Assembly: GCA_029547185.1 (NCBI GenBank) | Contig: JAKPPU010000004.1 | Location: 62,001-126,000 of the forward strand | DNA: 64,000 bases | Source of the DNA: Deltaproteobacteria bacterium | GTDB lineage: Bacteria; Desulfobacterota; Desulfomonilia; UBA1062 | Direction: 5' to 3' | Shown: piece after piece, positions 33,835 through 43,334 of the stretch | How positions within the stretch are numbered: position 1 is the first letter of the stretch | Layout: each line of letters begins with the position of its first letter | Program-made: the position numbers and the translations under genes | Notes under the pieces: generated by a model | Seen by the model: only the letters and a program-made list of their open reading frames with translations | Told to the model about the DNA's origin: nothing | The model's database searches: none

Positions 33835-34908
33835 ATGAAGGTTCTCGCAGTCAATTCAAGCCCGAGAAAGGACGAGCACAGCAAGACGAAGCAGATGCTC
33901 ACGGCCCTCGTCGAGGGGATGAGAGAGGCCGGCGCGCACGTGGACGTCGTGGACCTCAAAAGCAAAAAGGTGAGGAACTGCATCGGGTGCCTGAGCTGCT
34001 GGACCAAGACACCGGGGATCTGCTCCATCAAGGACGACATGACCAGCGAGCTCTTCCCCCTGTGGATCGAGTCCGACCTGGCAGTGTATGCCTCGCCGCT
34101 CTACCACTTCACGGTGAATGCCTCGATGAAGGCCTTCATCGAGAGGACCCTGCCCGTGCTGCAGCCGTTTTTAATAACGTTCGGAACGGAAACCGTCCAC
34201 CCGCTGCGCCATAAGCATCCCAAGATCGCGCTTCTCTCCGTGGCCGGGTTCCCTGAGCATTCCGTCTTCAGCCAGCTCTCGTCGTGGGCAAATTTCATCT
34301 ACGGCCGCTTCGGCATGCTTTCCGCCGAGATCTACCGCCCCCTCGCAGAGGCGCTCTCCCTGCCTTCGCTTGAAAGTAAAGCCCGGGAGATCTTCGACGC
34401 CACCCGCCAGGCAGGAAGGGAGATCGTGGAGAACGGGAAGATCTCCGACGAGACGATGTCGGGAATTACCCGGGATCTTGTCGGCGACGTGAAGCTCTTC
34501 CACGATGTGGGGAACATCATGTGGAAAACCTGCATCAACGAGTGCATGAGCCCGGCTGAAATGTGGGAGAAAGGCCTCGTCCCCGTCCCCGGATCGATTG
34601 CCGACTTCAGGAAGCTCATGCTGTTCGGATTCATGCCCCAGGCTGCCGGAGACATGAAGGCAGTCATCAGGTTCGATTTCACCGGGAGCCGGGAGGGATC
34701 GTGCTCTTTCACCATAGAGAATGGCGGGATCAGGGCAAGCGACGAGACTGCGGATTCTCCTGACCTCACGATCGAGACCGATTTCGATTTGTGGGCGGAC
34801 ATCATGAGCGGGAAGCTGGACGGGAGGCAGATGTTCACCGAGCAGAGGTATAAGGCGCAAGGAGATCTCGGCATTCTCATGCGGATGCACGAACTCTTCG
34901 GGGTTTGA
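33835..34908 (+). CDS. NADPH-dependent FMN reductase-like protein fused to an SCP2 domain
   Basis: A 357-residue protein with a strong GAGGAGG site before ATG 33835. Residues ~1-190 are a flavodoxin-like FMN reductase fold: MKVLAVNSSPRKDEHSKTK, DDMTSELFPLWIESDLAV and YASPLYHFTVNASMKAFIER, plus a CIGCLSCW Cys pair seen in iron-sulfur flavoproteins. Residues ~255-357 form an SCP2 sterol-carrier-like domain (MKAVIRFDFTG, SCSFTIENGG, DSPDLTIETDFDLWADIMSG). It follows the aldolase by 61 bases and may be the third gene of that operon. A possible quinone or lipid-linked electron-transfer protein. Confidence 0.8.
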   Translation: MKVLAVNSSPRKDEHSKTKQMLTALVEGMREAGAHVDVVDLKSKKVRNCIGCLSCWTKTPGICSIKDDMTSELFPLWIESDLAVYASPLYHFTVNASMKAFIERTLPVLQPFLITFGTETVHPLRHKHPKIALLSVAGFPEHSVFSQLSSWANFIYGRFGMLSAEIYRPLAEALSLPSLESKAREIFDATRQAGREIVENGKISDETMSGITRDLVGDVKLFHDVGNIMWKTCINECMSPAEMWEKGLVPVPGSIADFRKLMLFGFMPQAAGDMKAVIRFDFTGSREGSCSFTIENGGIRASDETADSPDLTIETDFDLWADIMSGKLDGRQMFTEQRYKAQGDLGILMRMHELFGV

Positions 34909-34965
34909 GAGGAATGAATCTCCCTGCCCTCTGAAGAATTTTTCATCTTTTGAGAAATATTTCGT

Positions 34966-35174
34966 CAGGAGGAAGGGGAGCCGGGGAGGACCCTTCCTTC
35001 ACCGAAATCGCCTTTTGAGGCATCCACAGACGGCGTCTTAAGGCCGATCCCGTAAACTCGCCTCCCTTAAGGGAGGCTCAAACAGTACAGGATCAAGAGG
35101 CCTTAAGTCTCCGTCTGGTCTGCCTTAGCAAAAGGCGATTAACGGTTCATCCAGGATTACCCCTGACTCCCTAG
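34966..35174. repeat. Palindromic repeat, copy B
   Basis: Diverged second copy of the 8561-8760 element in the same orientation. It keeps the outer CAGGAGG...CTCCCTAG ends, the AATCGCCTTTTG / AAAAGGCGATT arms and TAAACTCG...CTCAAACAGTA around a perfect 18-bp centre at 35060-35077 (GCCTCCCTT / AAGGGAGGC). In copy A the arm is GATCGCC / GGCGATC; here it is AATCGCC / GGCGATT, a compensated change. It lies between the FMN reductase-SCP2 gene and the transglycosylase; 34909-35388 holds no gene. Confidence 0.8.
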
Positions 35175-35339
35175 GCACGCTTGGTTTTTTTAAGTTCACA
35201 ATTTATTTTGAACGGAAGACCAGATTGTTCAGACTCATTGTATAAAATAGTGACGGGGGTGCAAAAATAATTGACAGGGCGGATTCTGCCACCAATTTTA
35301 TAACATATTGATTATATACTTTCTTTTTGGAAGGGGCCT

Positions 35340-35356
35340 CTGGCATGGTATTTGTA
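35340..35356 (+). promoter_or_regulatory. Candidate sigma-54 promoter of the transglycosylase gene
   Basis: CTGGCATGGTATTTGTA matches the -24/-12 consensus at the GG and TTG elements with the right 12-bp spacing, but the -12 GC is GT. The start would lie near 35367, 22 bases before the ATG. AT-rich DNA lies upstream. Confidence 0.4.
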
Positions 35357-35388
35357 TCCTTCAGGGAAAACCCTTGTGAGGGGGCGGA

Positions 35389-36153
35389 ATGAAGGTAAAT
35401 ACGGACTATTACCTCGAGCAGGTGAGGCAGATACTCCCTGCCGTCAGCAGGGATACGGCCGATAACGGCGTAGCGTCTTCCTTTGCCGACATGCTCGAAG
35501 ATGTCGTGAACCGGCAGGCATCGGGAAAGCCCGGGATCGATTCGCTGAGCAAGGACCGGCTCAGGATGCTGGCGGAGATGGTGAGCATCCGGATGGGCTA
35601 CTCGGTGCTCAACTCGCTCGGCAGCGGCGACCGTGAATCGGAAGATGCATCCCCTGTCCCGGTCTCCCTGTTTTCCGGGCTGTCTCCCTGCTCTTCTGCC
35701 CGGGGGATAGAGCAGGCAGATCCGGAGCTCGGAGGCTTCACGACGGAACCTTCATCCTCAGGACATGGGGAAAATGAGTTCGCCTCCATCATCGACCGCG
35801 CCTCCCGGAGGTACGGGGTCGACAGCAGCCTGATCAGATCGGTCATCAGCGCCGAGAGCGGCTTCGACCCGCGGGCCACCTCACCGAAAGGCGCGATGGG
35901 GCTCATGCAGCTCATGCCCGACACTGCACGGGGGCTGGGCGTGAGGGACGCCTACGATCCTGAGGAGAACATCATGGCGGGGACGCGCTATTTGAAATAT
36001 CTCCTCGACAGGTACGACGGGAACGTTCCCCTGGCCCTGGCGGCATACAACTGGGGCATGGGCAACGTGGAGCGCGGGACCGGGAGGTTCCCCGAAGAGA
36101 CCCGCGGATATGTTGCAAGGATCATGAGGAGCTACAGGGAGGACGGCGTCTAG
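35389..36153 (+). CDS. SLT-type lytic transglycosylase
   Basis: A 254-residue protein. The C-terminal ~120 residues are an SLT domain: SVISAESGFDPRATSPKGAMG with catalytic Glu156, LMQLMPDTARGLGV, YDPEENIMAGTRYLKYLLDRY and LALAAYNWGMGNV. The N-terminal ~70 residues (FADMLEDVVNRQASG, SKDRLRMLAEMVSIRMGY) are helical. There is no signal peptide, so it is either secreted by another route (for example a flagellar export path) or acts from within. The middle is low-complexity Ser/Gly. A sigma-54-like promoter precedes it, consistent with a motility link but unproven. Confidence 0.85.
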   Translation: MKVNTDYYLEQVRQILPAVSRDTADNGVASSFADMLEDVVNRQASGKPGIDSLSKDRLRMLAEMVSIRMGYSVLNSLGSGDRESEDASPVPVSLFSGLSPCSSARGIEQADPELGGFTTEPSSSGHGENEFASIIDRASRRYGVDSSLIRSVISAESGFDPRATSPKGAMGLMQLMPDTARGLGVRDAYDPEENIMAGTRYLKYLLDRYDGNVPLALAAYNWGMGNVERGTGRFPEETRGYVARIMRSYREDGV

Positions 36154-36285
36154 GGGCTCACCCGGGGCCTTTCCTGCCGGCAGCCGAGGAATCCAGTATC
36201 ACGGATCTTCGTACCCTTGCCTGATTTATCCCTGATTCCTAATATAGTTCTAGCATTGTTCATGAACACGCAAAAGGGGGCAGTG

Positions 36286-37761
36286 GTGAAGAGATACTCT
36301 TATTACCTTCTTGCAGTAATGTTCGCTCTTGCCGTGTCTGTCAGCGCCTGCACGGGCCAGAAGACCGAGCCCAAGGGGCAGGATATCGCCCATGAAAAGG
36401 CCGAGCCTTCCCGGAAGCCCGCCGCGGGCGACGGGAGCTTCCGTAATGCCGTCATCAATGTTGCAAAGGCCAATATCCCGGCCGTGGTGCACATCGAGGT
36501 GACGCAGCGCCAGGAGATCCAGAATCCGATAGCACCGTTCTCTCCGTTCGAGAACGATCCGTTTTTCCGGCATTTCTTCAACATCCCCCAGGTGCCCAAG
36601 AAGTTCAAGCGTGAGCTCAAGGGCATAGGCACCGGCATGATCATAAACGAGGATGGATACATCCTCACGAACTACCACGTCGTGAACGGTGCGACCGAGA
36701 TCCAGGTCATCCTCTCGAATGAAAGCCAGTACAAGGCCAAGGTGGTCGGGACCGATCCCAAGACCGACCTGGCCGTCATCAAGGTTGCCGCGAACGAGAA
36801 GCTCCCCTACGTCACCTTCGGCGACTCGGACAAGGTCGAGGTCGGAGAGTGGGTGGTGGCCATAGGGCATCCGAGGGGCCTCGATCAGACCGTAACGCAG
36901 GGGATCATCAGCGCGAAGCACAGGCAGGGAATCATGGAGCCGAGCACCTACCAGGACTTTCTCCAGACCGATGCGGCGATCAATCCCGGCAACAGCGGAG
37001 GGCCGCTCCTCAATCTCGACGGCAGGGTCATCGGGGTGAATGCGGTCATTGCCTCCCAGTCAGGGGGCTTCGAGGGCATCGGGTTTGCGATACCGAGCAA
37101 CATGGCCATACACATAGCCCAATCACTCATAGCGAGCGGCAAGGTCGAGCGGGGGTGGCTCGGCATCACCCTGCAGGACATCCCCTTCGAGAAGATGAAA
37201 TCCCTGGGCCTCACGTCGCCCAAGGGGGCCTACGTGGTGGAGGTGATAAAGGAGAGCCCTGCGTACGCAGCCGGCCTCAAGCCCGGAGACGTGATCTTAA
37301 GCTATGACGGAAAGCAGCTCAACGATTCGGGCGAGCTGCGGAACCTGGTGGCAGGCACCCCCATCGGAAAAGATATCCGCCTCGGGATAATCCGGAATGG
37401 AAAGAAGCTTGACCTCACGGTAAAGATCGGGAATCCCCAGGAGGCAGCCAAGATCATGGCCTCGGTGCTCATGAACAAGCTCGGCGTGAGCGTGAGGCCG
37501 ACCACGGAGAGCGAGGCGAGCAAATACGGGCTCGACCAGGGCATGGGCGTCGTGATTACGAAGCTCGATCCCAAAGGCCCCATGGCCTCGGCAGGATTCG
37601 AGATCGATGACCTAGTGATCCAGGCCAACGATCAGCCCGTGGGGAGCGCGGAGGAGCTCTCCTCCATCGCGGATTCCGTCCGGACCGGAAAGACGATGAA
37701 CATCCTGGCCGTAGATCACAGAACAGGCCGCGCCGGATACATCAGGGTGAAGGTGCGGTAG
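36286..37761 (+). CDS. HtrA/DegQ-family periplasmic serine protease
   Basis: A ~491-residue Do-like protease. From GTG 36286 (AGGGGG just upstream) the N-terminus MKRYSYYLLAVMFALAV leads to a lipobox-like VSVSAC, so it may be a lipoprotein; ATG 36262 lacks a ribosome site. The triad is His131 (LTNYHVVNG), Asp161 (KTDLAVIKV) and Ser237 (INPGNSGGPLL). Two PDZ domains follow, around GWLGITLQDIPFEKMKSLGL and LGVSVRPTTESEASKYGL. It degrades or refolds misfolded envelope proteins. It stands 130 bases downstream of the transglycosylase. Confidence 0.95.
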   Translation: MKRYSYYLLAVMFALAVSVSACTGQKTEPKGQDIAHEKAEPSRKPAAGDGSFRNAVINVAKANIPAVVHIEVTQRQEIQNPIAPFSPFENDPFFRHFFNIPQVPKKFKRELKGIGTGMIINEDGYILTNYHVVNGATEIQVILSNESQYKAKVVGTDPKTDLAVIKVAANEKLPYVTFGDSDKVEVGEWVVAIGHPRGLDQTVTQGIISAKHRQGIMEPSTYQDFLQTDAAINPGNSGGPLLNLDGRVIGVNAVIASQSGGFEGIGFAIPSNMAIHIAQSLIASGKVERGWLGITLQDIPFEKMKSLGLTSPKGAYVVEVIKESPAYAAGLKPGDVILSYDGKQLNDSGELRNLVAGTPIGKDIRLGIIRNGKKLDLTVKIGNPQEAAKIMASVLMNKLGVSVRPTTESEASKYGLDQGMGVVITKLDPKGPMASAGFEIDDLVIQANDQPVGSAEELSSIADSVRTGKTMNILAVDHRTGRAGYIRVKVR

Positions 37762-37804
37762 CACGGGCATTGTAAGAGATTGCCGGGCGGATTTCCTGTA
37801 TGGG

Positions 37805-39538
37805 CTAATCCATCGCAGGACGGTGCATCAATGCCCCCTGCTGAACTGCACACGGTTCAGCATCCGTGAGGGATTCCAGCTCAAGCGCCCTGGCATTTTT
37901 CTCATAAAATATAGGCGGCTCATAGGTCCATCCCCTGTCGAGCCTCTTCTGCTCTTTTCCTATGGCGAGATATGCAAAGATGCCCATGATCGGCGCCAAT
38001 ATTCTGGATTTCCATCCGAACTCCCTGTAGGCATCCCGGAGGATCGATCCGATCTTCCCGCGCATTTCTCTGTCGTTCTTATACCATCTCTTCATTGCCC
38101 AAGCTGCTGCGCAGTAGGTTGTTCCGAGATCTTTCATCTCCCGATGGAAACGCTTGCGGATACAGGGATCGGTATGGTTTTTATATCTCTTCCAGCCTAC
38201 AAGCATGACACGGATCATCCTGGCAAGGCTCGGACCGTTCACCTCGAAGTCACGGCGGAAAGCTCTGCAGAGAAACTCTGTTTCACTGCCGTTTTTTATA
38301 TGCTCGTGGCAATAATTAAACCGGTACTGACCGTGGTTGTCCGCCGCAGGCCGATCAACCTCGGGAAGGAGGGTGCCGTCATTGCGGAGCTTTTCATGCA
38401 AAGGAGTCCCGGGGATGGGGGTATAGAGCATGAACTGGTGGAAGACCGTGTTGTGGCTTGCTGCATATTCAATCACGTCATCCATCTTTTCGGGGGTATG
38501 GTTCTCCAGCCCGATGATGCTCGATCCAAGGACACGGATGCCGTGGGACTGGAGCTCCTGCACCAGCTCCTTCGTATCGATGCCGCCAAGCTTCGAATAA
38601 TTGCTGTCTTCGCCTTCAATTCCCATCCACACCCAGGATATCCCCAGGCGCACGAGCTGCTCGATGGTATAGGACCTCAATACCCTGGCCGAGGAAAAAA
38701 CGAACAGGGACCATGCCTTGTTATTTGCTTTCATGAGCTCGAGAAGCTTCAATGCCCTGGTGCGGTGGAGAAGGAAGTTTTCGTCCAGGATGAAAAAAGA
38801 GCTCACATTGAGCTTCTTCTCGATAGTGCACATGGCAGCATAGAGGTCATCCCCTGTTTCATAAAAATTGACGAATTTCCCCTTCCCGCCGAAGAGGGCC
38901 GATGTAGAACAGAAGTTGCAACCCACAGGGCATCCTGCCGAAGGTATCAGGATGGCAGCCGTCTCTTTGGGTTTGTCCTTTATACGTATACCGAGGATGC
39001 GCGTACCGAAGGCGGAGAGCTCACAGGGATGTTTTATCGGAGCGTTCTCATCGAGGCCCAGGAACTTTCTGAACCAGCGGACCCCGTCACCCCTGCAGAT
39101 GTGGTCAGTATCCACCCTTTCTGCAAGATCGGGCACGCTTGCGATATGTCCGCCTATTACGATGGCTGCATGAGGCAGATAGGTGCGGATGAGCTCGCAC
39201 ATCTTCTTCACCTTGCCGATGTTCGGCATGATGGAGCTGATGCCTACGATATCGTAGGCATTGTGAGAGATTTCTTCGATAAAACGATCGAGATCCGGGA
39301 AATCGAGCAGTGTACACGGTGCATCGAGGTTCTCCTTGATCAGGATCAGCCCGAACGATCGGTGGAACATGCGCAGAGAAAACGGACCCTGCTCGCGTGT
39401 GACCTGGTTGTGGTAGAGCTCCATGGGATTGATCTTCCGGCTTCCGTATTCGTCGTCCCTTGCATAGGGTCCGAATACGCTCGTGAGCAATATCTTTGCC
39501 TTCGAGCCGAGCGGGTGCTTCAGAATACTACTGTTCAT
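37805..39538 (-). CDS. B12-binding-like radical SAM protein
   Basis: A 577-residue protein with GGAGT 7 bases before ATG 39538. The N-terminal ~180 residues are a cobalamin-binding-type Rossmann domain (YDIVGISSIMPNIGKVKKM, HAAIVIGGHIASVPDL), but without the DxHxxG cobalamin motif. The radical SAM core follows with SAGCPVGCNFCSTSALFGG, the CxxxCxxC cluster that reductively cleaves SAM. The Elp3/MiaB-like barrel continues (WVWMGIEGEDSNYSKLGG, LYTPIPGTPLHEKLR). The C-terminal ~150 residues are an unassigned helical tail. Substrate unknown; such proteins modify lipids, hopanoids or cofactors. Single-gene unit. Confidence 0.85.
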   Translation of the reverse strand: MNSSILKHPLGSKAKILLTSVFGPYARDDEYGSRKINPMELYHNQVTREQGPFSLRMFHRSFGLILIKENLDAPCTLLDFPDLDRFIEEISHNAYDIVGISSIMPNIGKVKKMCELIRTYLPHAAIVIGGHIASVPDLAERVDTDHICRGDGVRWFRKFLGLDENAPIKHPCELSAFGTRILGIRIKDKPKETAAILIPSAGCPVGCNFCSTSALFGGKGKFVNFYETGDDLYAAMCTIEKKLNVSSFFILDENFLLHRTRALKLLELMKANNKAWSLFVFSSARVLRSYTIEQLVRLGISWVWMGIEGEDSNYSKLGGIDTKELVQELQSHGIRVLGSSIIGLENHTPEKMDDVIEYAASHNTVFHQFMLYTPIPGTPLHEKLRNDGTLLPEVDRPAADNHGQYRFNYCHEHIKNGSETEFLCRAFRRDFEVNGPSLARMIRVMLVGWKRYKNHTDPCIRKRFHREMKDLGTTYCAAAWAMKRWYKNDREMRGKIGSILRDAYREFGWKSRILAPIMGIFAYLAIGKEQKRLDRGWTYEPPIFYEKNARALELESLTDAEPCAVQQGALMHRPAMD

Positions 39539-40009
39539 TGCTGCTACTCCTTGGTGATGATATGATTGAAATGCATAGGGCAGTTCCGTCCTTGCGAACA
39601 ACGTAAATATTCGCCTTTAATTTAGAATTACACTTTCCTTGCAAAGGTTTTACATTGGCTTCCGATATTCACCGCGCATGCAGGGACTGGTCCGGGACCG
39701 GCTCACCGCACACCTTTGCCTTGGTACGATAACGATGTCCTTCTTTTATGGTTTTCTCAGGTAGAGCTTCCCGTATCATCCCTGCACAGAGAGCGCAAAT
39801 CAATTATTTGGAGTTGAGTTAACATCTCTGCCAGGAGAGGTGCATGGTTCCGATAATACTCTCATATCCGGTTTTGCCCGCCGCCCCTACTGCCCGTTGA
39901 TTTATTCCCGATTTACCGGTATGTGAATGCGATACGCATGAGCTGCCGTACAGGGCCGCGGGAACGCATTCATCCGCGGCCTGAAAAGTACAGCGGGAAA
40001 GGACGATCG
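39539..40009. other. Intergenic region between radical SAM gene and asd
   Basis: No gene in this 470-base divergent region. It should hold the promoters of both genes, but no consensus pair stands out. A CTTTCCTTGCAAAGG inverted repeat occurs at about 39632-39646. A short AGAGGTGC at 39835 recalls the start of a lysine riboswitch, but the rest is missing. Confidence 0.4.
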
Positions 40010-41125
40010 ATGGTAAGAGTAGGATTTATCGGCTGGCGGGGCATGGTCGGTTCGGTCCTCATGGACCGGATGATCGCGGAGAAGGACTTCAAAGGATTCG
40101 AGCCCGTATTCTTTACGACGTCGCAGCTCGGGCAGAAAGGGCCGAAGATCGGCCTCGACACCCCTCCTCTCAAGGATGCCTATGACATCAAGGAGCTGAA
40201 ACCCATCGATATCATCGTCACGTGCCAGGGAAGCGACCATACGAAAAAGGTCTATCCCCTGCTCAGGAAGGCCGGCTGGAAAGGCTACTGGATCGACGCG
40301 TCCTCGGCAATGCGCATGCAGGACGACAGCATCATCGTGCTCGACCCGGTGAACCGTGCCGTGATCGACCGCGGCCTGAAAAAGGGCATAAAGAACTACA
40401 TCGGCGGCAACTGCACGGTGAGCCTCATGCTCATGGCCCTGGGCGGACTCTTCAGCGAGGGCCTGGTCGAATGGATGACCTCGATGACTTATCAGGCAGC
40501 CTCGGGCGCCGGCGCAAAGAACATGAGGGAGCTCATCGAACAGATGGCATACATCGGCAAGGCGTCGAAGAGGCTGCTCGACAACCCTGCCTCCGCAGCG
40601 CTCGATCTCGACAAGAAGGTCATCGGAGCCATGCGGAACAGCTCGTTCCCGACCGATAATTTCGGGTTCCCCCTCGCCGGAAACGTGCTCCCCTGGATAG
40701 ACTCTGCCATGGAAAACGGCCAGAGCAGGGAGGAATGGAAGGGCATCGCCGAGACCAACAAGATCCTCGGGACGAAGAAGCCCATCCCGGTGGACGGCAT
40801 CTGCGTGCGGGTAGGAGCCATGCGCTGCCACTCGCAGGCGCTGACCATCAAGCTGAAGAAGGACCTGCCCGTGGATGACCTCACCTCCATCATTGCGTGT
40901 GCGAACGACTGGGTGAGGGTGGTCCCCAATACCAAGGAAGAGACCCTCAGGAACCTCACGCCGGCGGCAGTGACCGGAAGGCTCGAGGTCCCGGTGGGCA
41001 GGATCAGGAAGCTCAATATGGGTCCCAAATACCTCACGTGCTTCACCGTGGGAGACCAGCTCCTCTGGGGCGCTGCCGAACCGATCCGGAGGATCTTCAG
41101 GATCGTGCTCGATCACATATCCTAA
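40010..41125 (+). CDS. asd: Aspartate-semialdehyde dehydrogenase
   Basis: A 371-residue enzyme of lysine, threonine, methionine and peptidoglycan precursor synthesis; it reduces aspartyl phosphate to aspartate semialdehyde with NADPH. The start [20 protein letters not shown] is the NADP-binding fold of the E. coli-type Asd. Catalytic Cys is in [17 protein letters not shown], with the [16 protein letters not shown] segment and the active-site His in [26 protein letters not shown] lies before ATG 40010; an in-frame ATG at 39923 is too far upstream. Single-gene unit. Confidence 0.96.
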   Translation: MVRVGFIGWRGMVGSVLMDRMIAEKDFKGFEPVFFTTSQLGQKGPKIGLDTPPLKDAYDIKELKPIDIIVTCQGSDHTKKVYPLLRKAGWKGYWIDASSAMRMQDDSIIVLDPVNRAVIDRGLKKGIKNYIGGNCTVSLMLMALGGLFSEGLVEWMTSMTYQAASGAGAKNMRELIEQMAYIGKASKRLLDNPASAALDLDKKVIGAMRNSSFPTDNFGFPLAGNVLPWIDSAMENGQSREEWKGIAETNKILGTKKPIPVDGICVRVGAMRCHSQALTIKLKKDLPVDDLTSIIACANDWVRVVPNTKEETLRNLTPAAVTGRLEVPVGRIRKLNMGPKYLTCFTVGDQLLWGAAEPIRRIFRIVLDHIS

Positions 41126-41239
41126 AAAGTAATCAAAGAACAGCACATGGGGATAAGGCGGTGCCGCCTTTATCCCCGAATGGATTCTCCCGTAAATCCT
41201 CGTTGCAGATCTTCAGGCTGCCCTCTCCCCCCACACATC

Positions 41240-42115
41240 CTACTGCTGAACAGGGTTGTACCCCTTTTTCTGGAGAAGGCTCAGGATGCCCTCTTCTCCC
41301 ACGAGATGGCCGGCGCCCACGATGACGAGGGTGTCCCCGTCCTTTTTCATCTGCTTTTCGATGGAGGAAACCCACGCTGCGTTCCGCTCGTCGAAGAGGG
41401 CACGCCTGATCTCCGGGTATTCATCGAGGCTGATGCTCGTTATGGCATCCATGGCTTTCGCATCCCCGCTCTTCCAGGCCTTCACGATATCCGCCGAGCG
41501 GCTTTTCACCACATCGAGCTCCTCCATGGCCTGCTTGAGGAGCTCTTCCTGCCTGTCCTTGAGCTTCCGGGAGAGAAGATTTATCTGAGACCGCGAGGTC
41601 TCGAGGAAGACCGTCTCTTTCCCGTCTTTTTTCGCCTCTGTATAGAAACGGGCCTCGATGCCCGACTTCGGATCGTAGCCCAGCCGCTTGAGCTCTACAC
41701 CGCTCAGGCTGACAGCGCAAAGCCACGGTTTGTAGGTCTCGAACCGGGATGGGGGAATGCCCGCGCCTTTGAGCCTCTTCATGAGAAGCTCGTACGTCTC
41801 CTTCGAGATATTGCCTTTCAGGGTCTCCTTTCCCTGGTACGTGCCGTTTGCAAACAATGCCTTCTGGACGGACTTGTCCGCCATCTCCTGGAGGTCTGCC
41901 TCGAACACGACCCTTCTGCTCTTCTGGTATGCCCTGACGATGCGCTTGTCGAGCTTGTCTGCATCGATCCCCGGAACGTGGGCAGAGCCGAGCAGGTAGA
42001 CGCTCCCCTTGGGCGTGGCCACCGACCAGAGAAATGCATGGCTGCCTTGCCCTGCAGATGCCGCAGAGCTCAGGATAAAAACCAGACTGCACGCTGTAAG
42101 CAGTATTTTTTTCAT
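41240..42115 (-). CDS. TraB/GumN-family protein
   Basis: A 291-residue protein with a cleavable signal (MKKILLTACSLVFILSSAASAG). The TraB/GumN fold is recognised by FLWSVATPKGSVYLLGSAHV, the conserved GxxH-like segment, a Glu-rich strand (VVFEADLQEM) and VIVGAGHLVGEEGILSLLQKKGY at the C-terminus, with paired GxH motifs thought to bind metal. A periplasmic metalloprotease role is proposed for the family. It lies downstream of cysE on the same strand, 39 bases away, possibly co-transcribed. Confidence 0.88.
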   Translation of the reverse strand: MKKILLTACSLVFILSSAASAGQGSHAFLWSVATPKGSVYLLGSAHVPGIDADKLDKRIVRAYQKSRRVVFEADLQEMADKSVQKALFANGTYQGKETLKGNISKETYELLMKRLKGAGIPPSRFETYKPWLCAVSLSGVELKRLGYDPKSGIEARFYTEAKKDGKETVFLETSRSQINLLSRKLKDRQEELLKQAMEELDVVKSRSADIVKAWKSGDAKAMDAITSISLDEYPEIRRALFDERNAAWVSSIEKQMKKDGDTLVIVGAGHLVGEEGILSLLQKKGYNPVQQ

Positions 42116-42154
42116 GGGAAATACGCCCCTGCCTCTTGCTTGGGTGTCATGAGC

Positions 42155-43105
42155 TCAGCGCGGCATCCGGTCAGGAACTATTATCACCGACTCGGAATGC
42201 CTTTCCTGGATGACCCGCGTCCCCGGGGGAACGTCATGGGTGAGCCAGACGTTTCCGCCGATGACAGCGCATTTTCCTATGCGCACCCTGCCGAGGACGG
42301 TCGTTCCGGAATAGATGATCACGTCATCCTCGACGATGGGGTGCCTGGGGATCCCCTTGACGAGCCTTCCCTCCTCGTCCTTGGGGAAGCTGATGGCGCC
42401 GAGCGTCACTCCCTGGTAAAGCCTGACGTTCCTCCCGATCTCGCAGGTTTCTCCGATGACCGTGCCTGTCCCGTGATCGATGAAGAATCTCTCGCCGATC
42501 GTGGCCCCCGGGTGGATGTCGATGCCTGTCTGCGAGTGGGCCATCTCGGTGATGATCCTGGGGATGAGATCGACGCCTAAGAGATGGAGCTCATGGGCGA
42601 TGCGGTAGTTCGTCACGGCCTTTATGCTGGGATAGCAGAAGATCGCCTCGCCGGGGGTCTTGGCAGCGGGGTCTCCCTCATAGGCCGCCATGACGTCGGA
42701 TGCCAGGAGCTTTCGTATCCTGGGCACGGTTGCGATGAAACGTCTCGAGAGGTCCCGGGAGCGCTCTTCGCACTCGATGCACGCCTGCCAGTAGGCCATG
42801 TCTCTCGATAAGCCGATTCCCCTCTTGATCTGCTCGGAGAGCAGTCTCTGCACCTTTTCGAGATGGTTGCCGATGATGTACGGCATCGATTCGAGCGACA
42901 TCTCCGAATCGCTGAAATATGCAGGGAAGAGCACCATCCTCAGGCGCTCGACGACCTCGGTCAGCGTTTCGAGGGACGGCATGACATTCTCCTGCCCCGG
43001 CCTGTGGTAGACGACCTCGTACGACTCCGGCTTGCAAAGCGCGTCCACTACCCTGTGAATGGTCTTCTCTGTCCGGCTGATATCGATCTTTCTCTCATCT
43101 TCCAT
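42155..43105 (-). CDS. cysE: Serine O-acetyltransferase
   Basis: A 316-residue enzyme making O-acetylserine for cysteine synthesis. GGAGG precedes ATG 43105; the 43135 start is less good. After an N-terminal helical region, the C-terminal third is a left-handed parallel beta-helix built of hexapeptides: GIDIHPGATIGERFFIDHGTG (split), VIGETCEIGRNVRLYQGVTLGA, VEDDVIIYSGTTVLGRVRIG. The catalytic DH pair (FIDHGTG) and H in IPRHP are present. It is longer at the N-terminus than E. coli CysE, resembling the plant/EpsC-type long forms. Confidence 0.93.
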   Translation of the reverse strand: MEDERKIDISRTEKTIHRVVDALCKPESYEVVYHRPGQENVMPSLETLTEVVERLRMVLFPAYFSDSEMSLESMPYIIGNHLEKVQRLLSEQIKRGIGLSRDMAYWQACIECEERSRDLSRRFIATVPRIRKLLASDVMAAYEGDPAAKTPGEAIFCYPSIKAVTNYRIAHELHLLGVDLIPRIITEMAHSQTGIDIHPGATIGERFFIDHGTGTVIGETCEIGRNVRLYQGVTLGAISFPKDEEGRLVKGIPRHPIVEDDVIIYSGTTVLGRVRIGKCAVIGGNVWLTHDVPPGTRVIQERHSESVIIVPDRMPR

Positions 43106-43334
43106 GAAACGGCCTCCCGGAAAATTCCGCAGCACAGACTGTATATAGTATCATCGTATGGGAGAGATCCATCCCCTCGGGCCGGCGAGCAATCAGGAGC
43201 CGTTTCCATTCCCGGGTTTATGCGCACAAGCAGGACGGGATTGCCCCGCTGAACGGACTCACATGCTCCGCCCGGTCAGGCGTGCATCACGCCTCTGTAA
43301 AAGATCGGGCACCTTGCCGCAGGCAGCCCGGAGA

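Noticed and set aside
39830..39900. Possible lysine riboswitch before asd
   Set aside because: Only AGAGGTGC is present; the conserved downstream elements of the lysine riboswitch and a terminator are missing.
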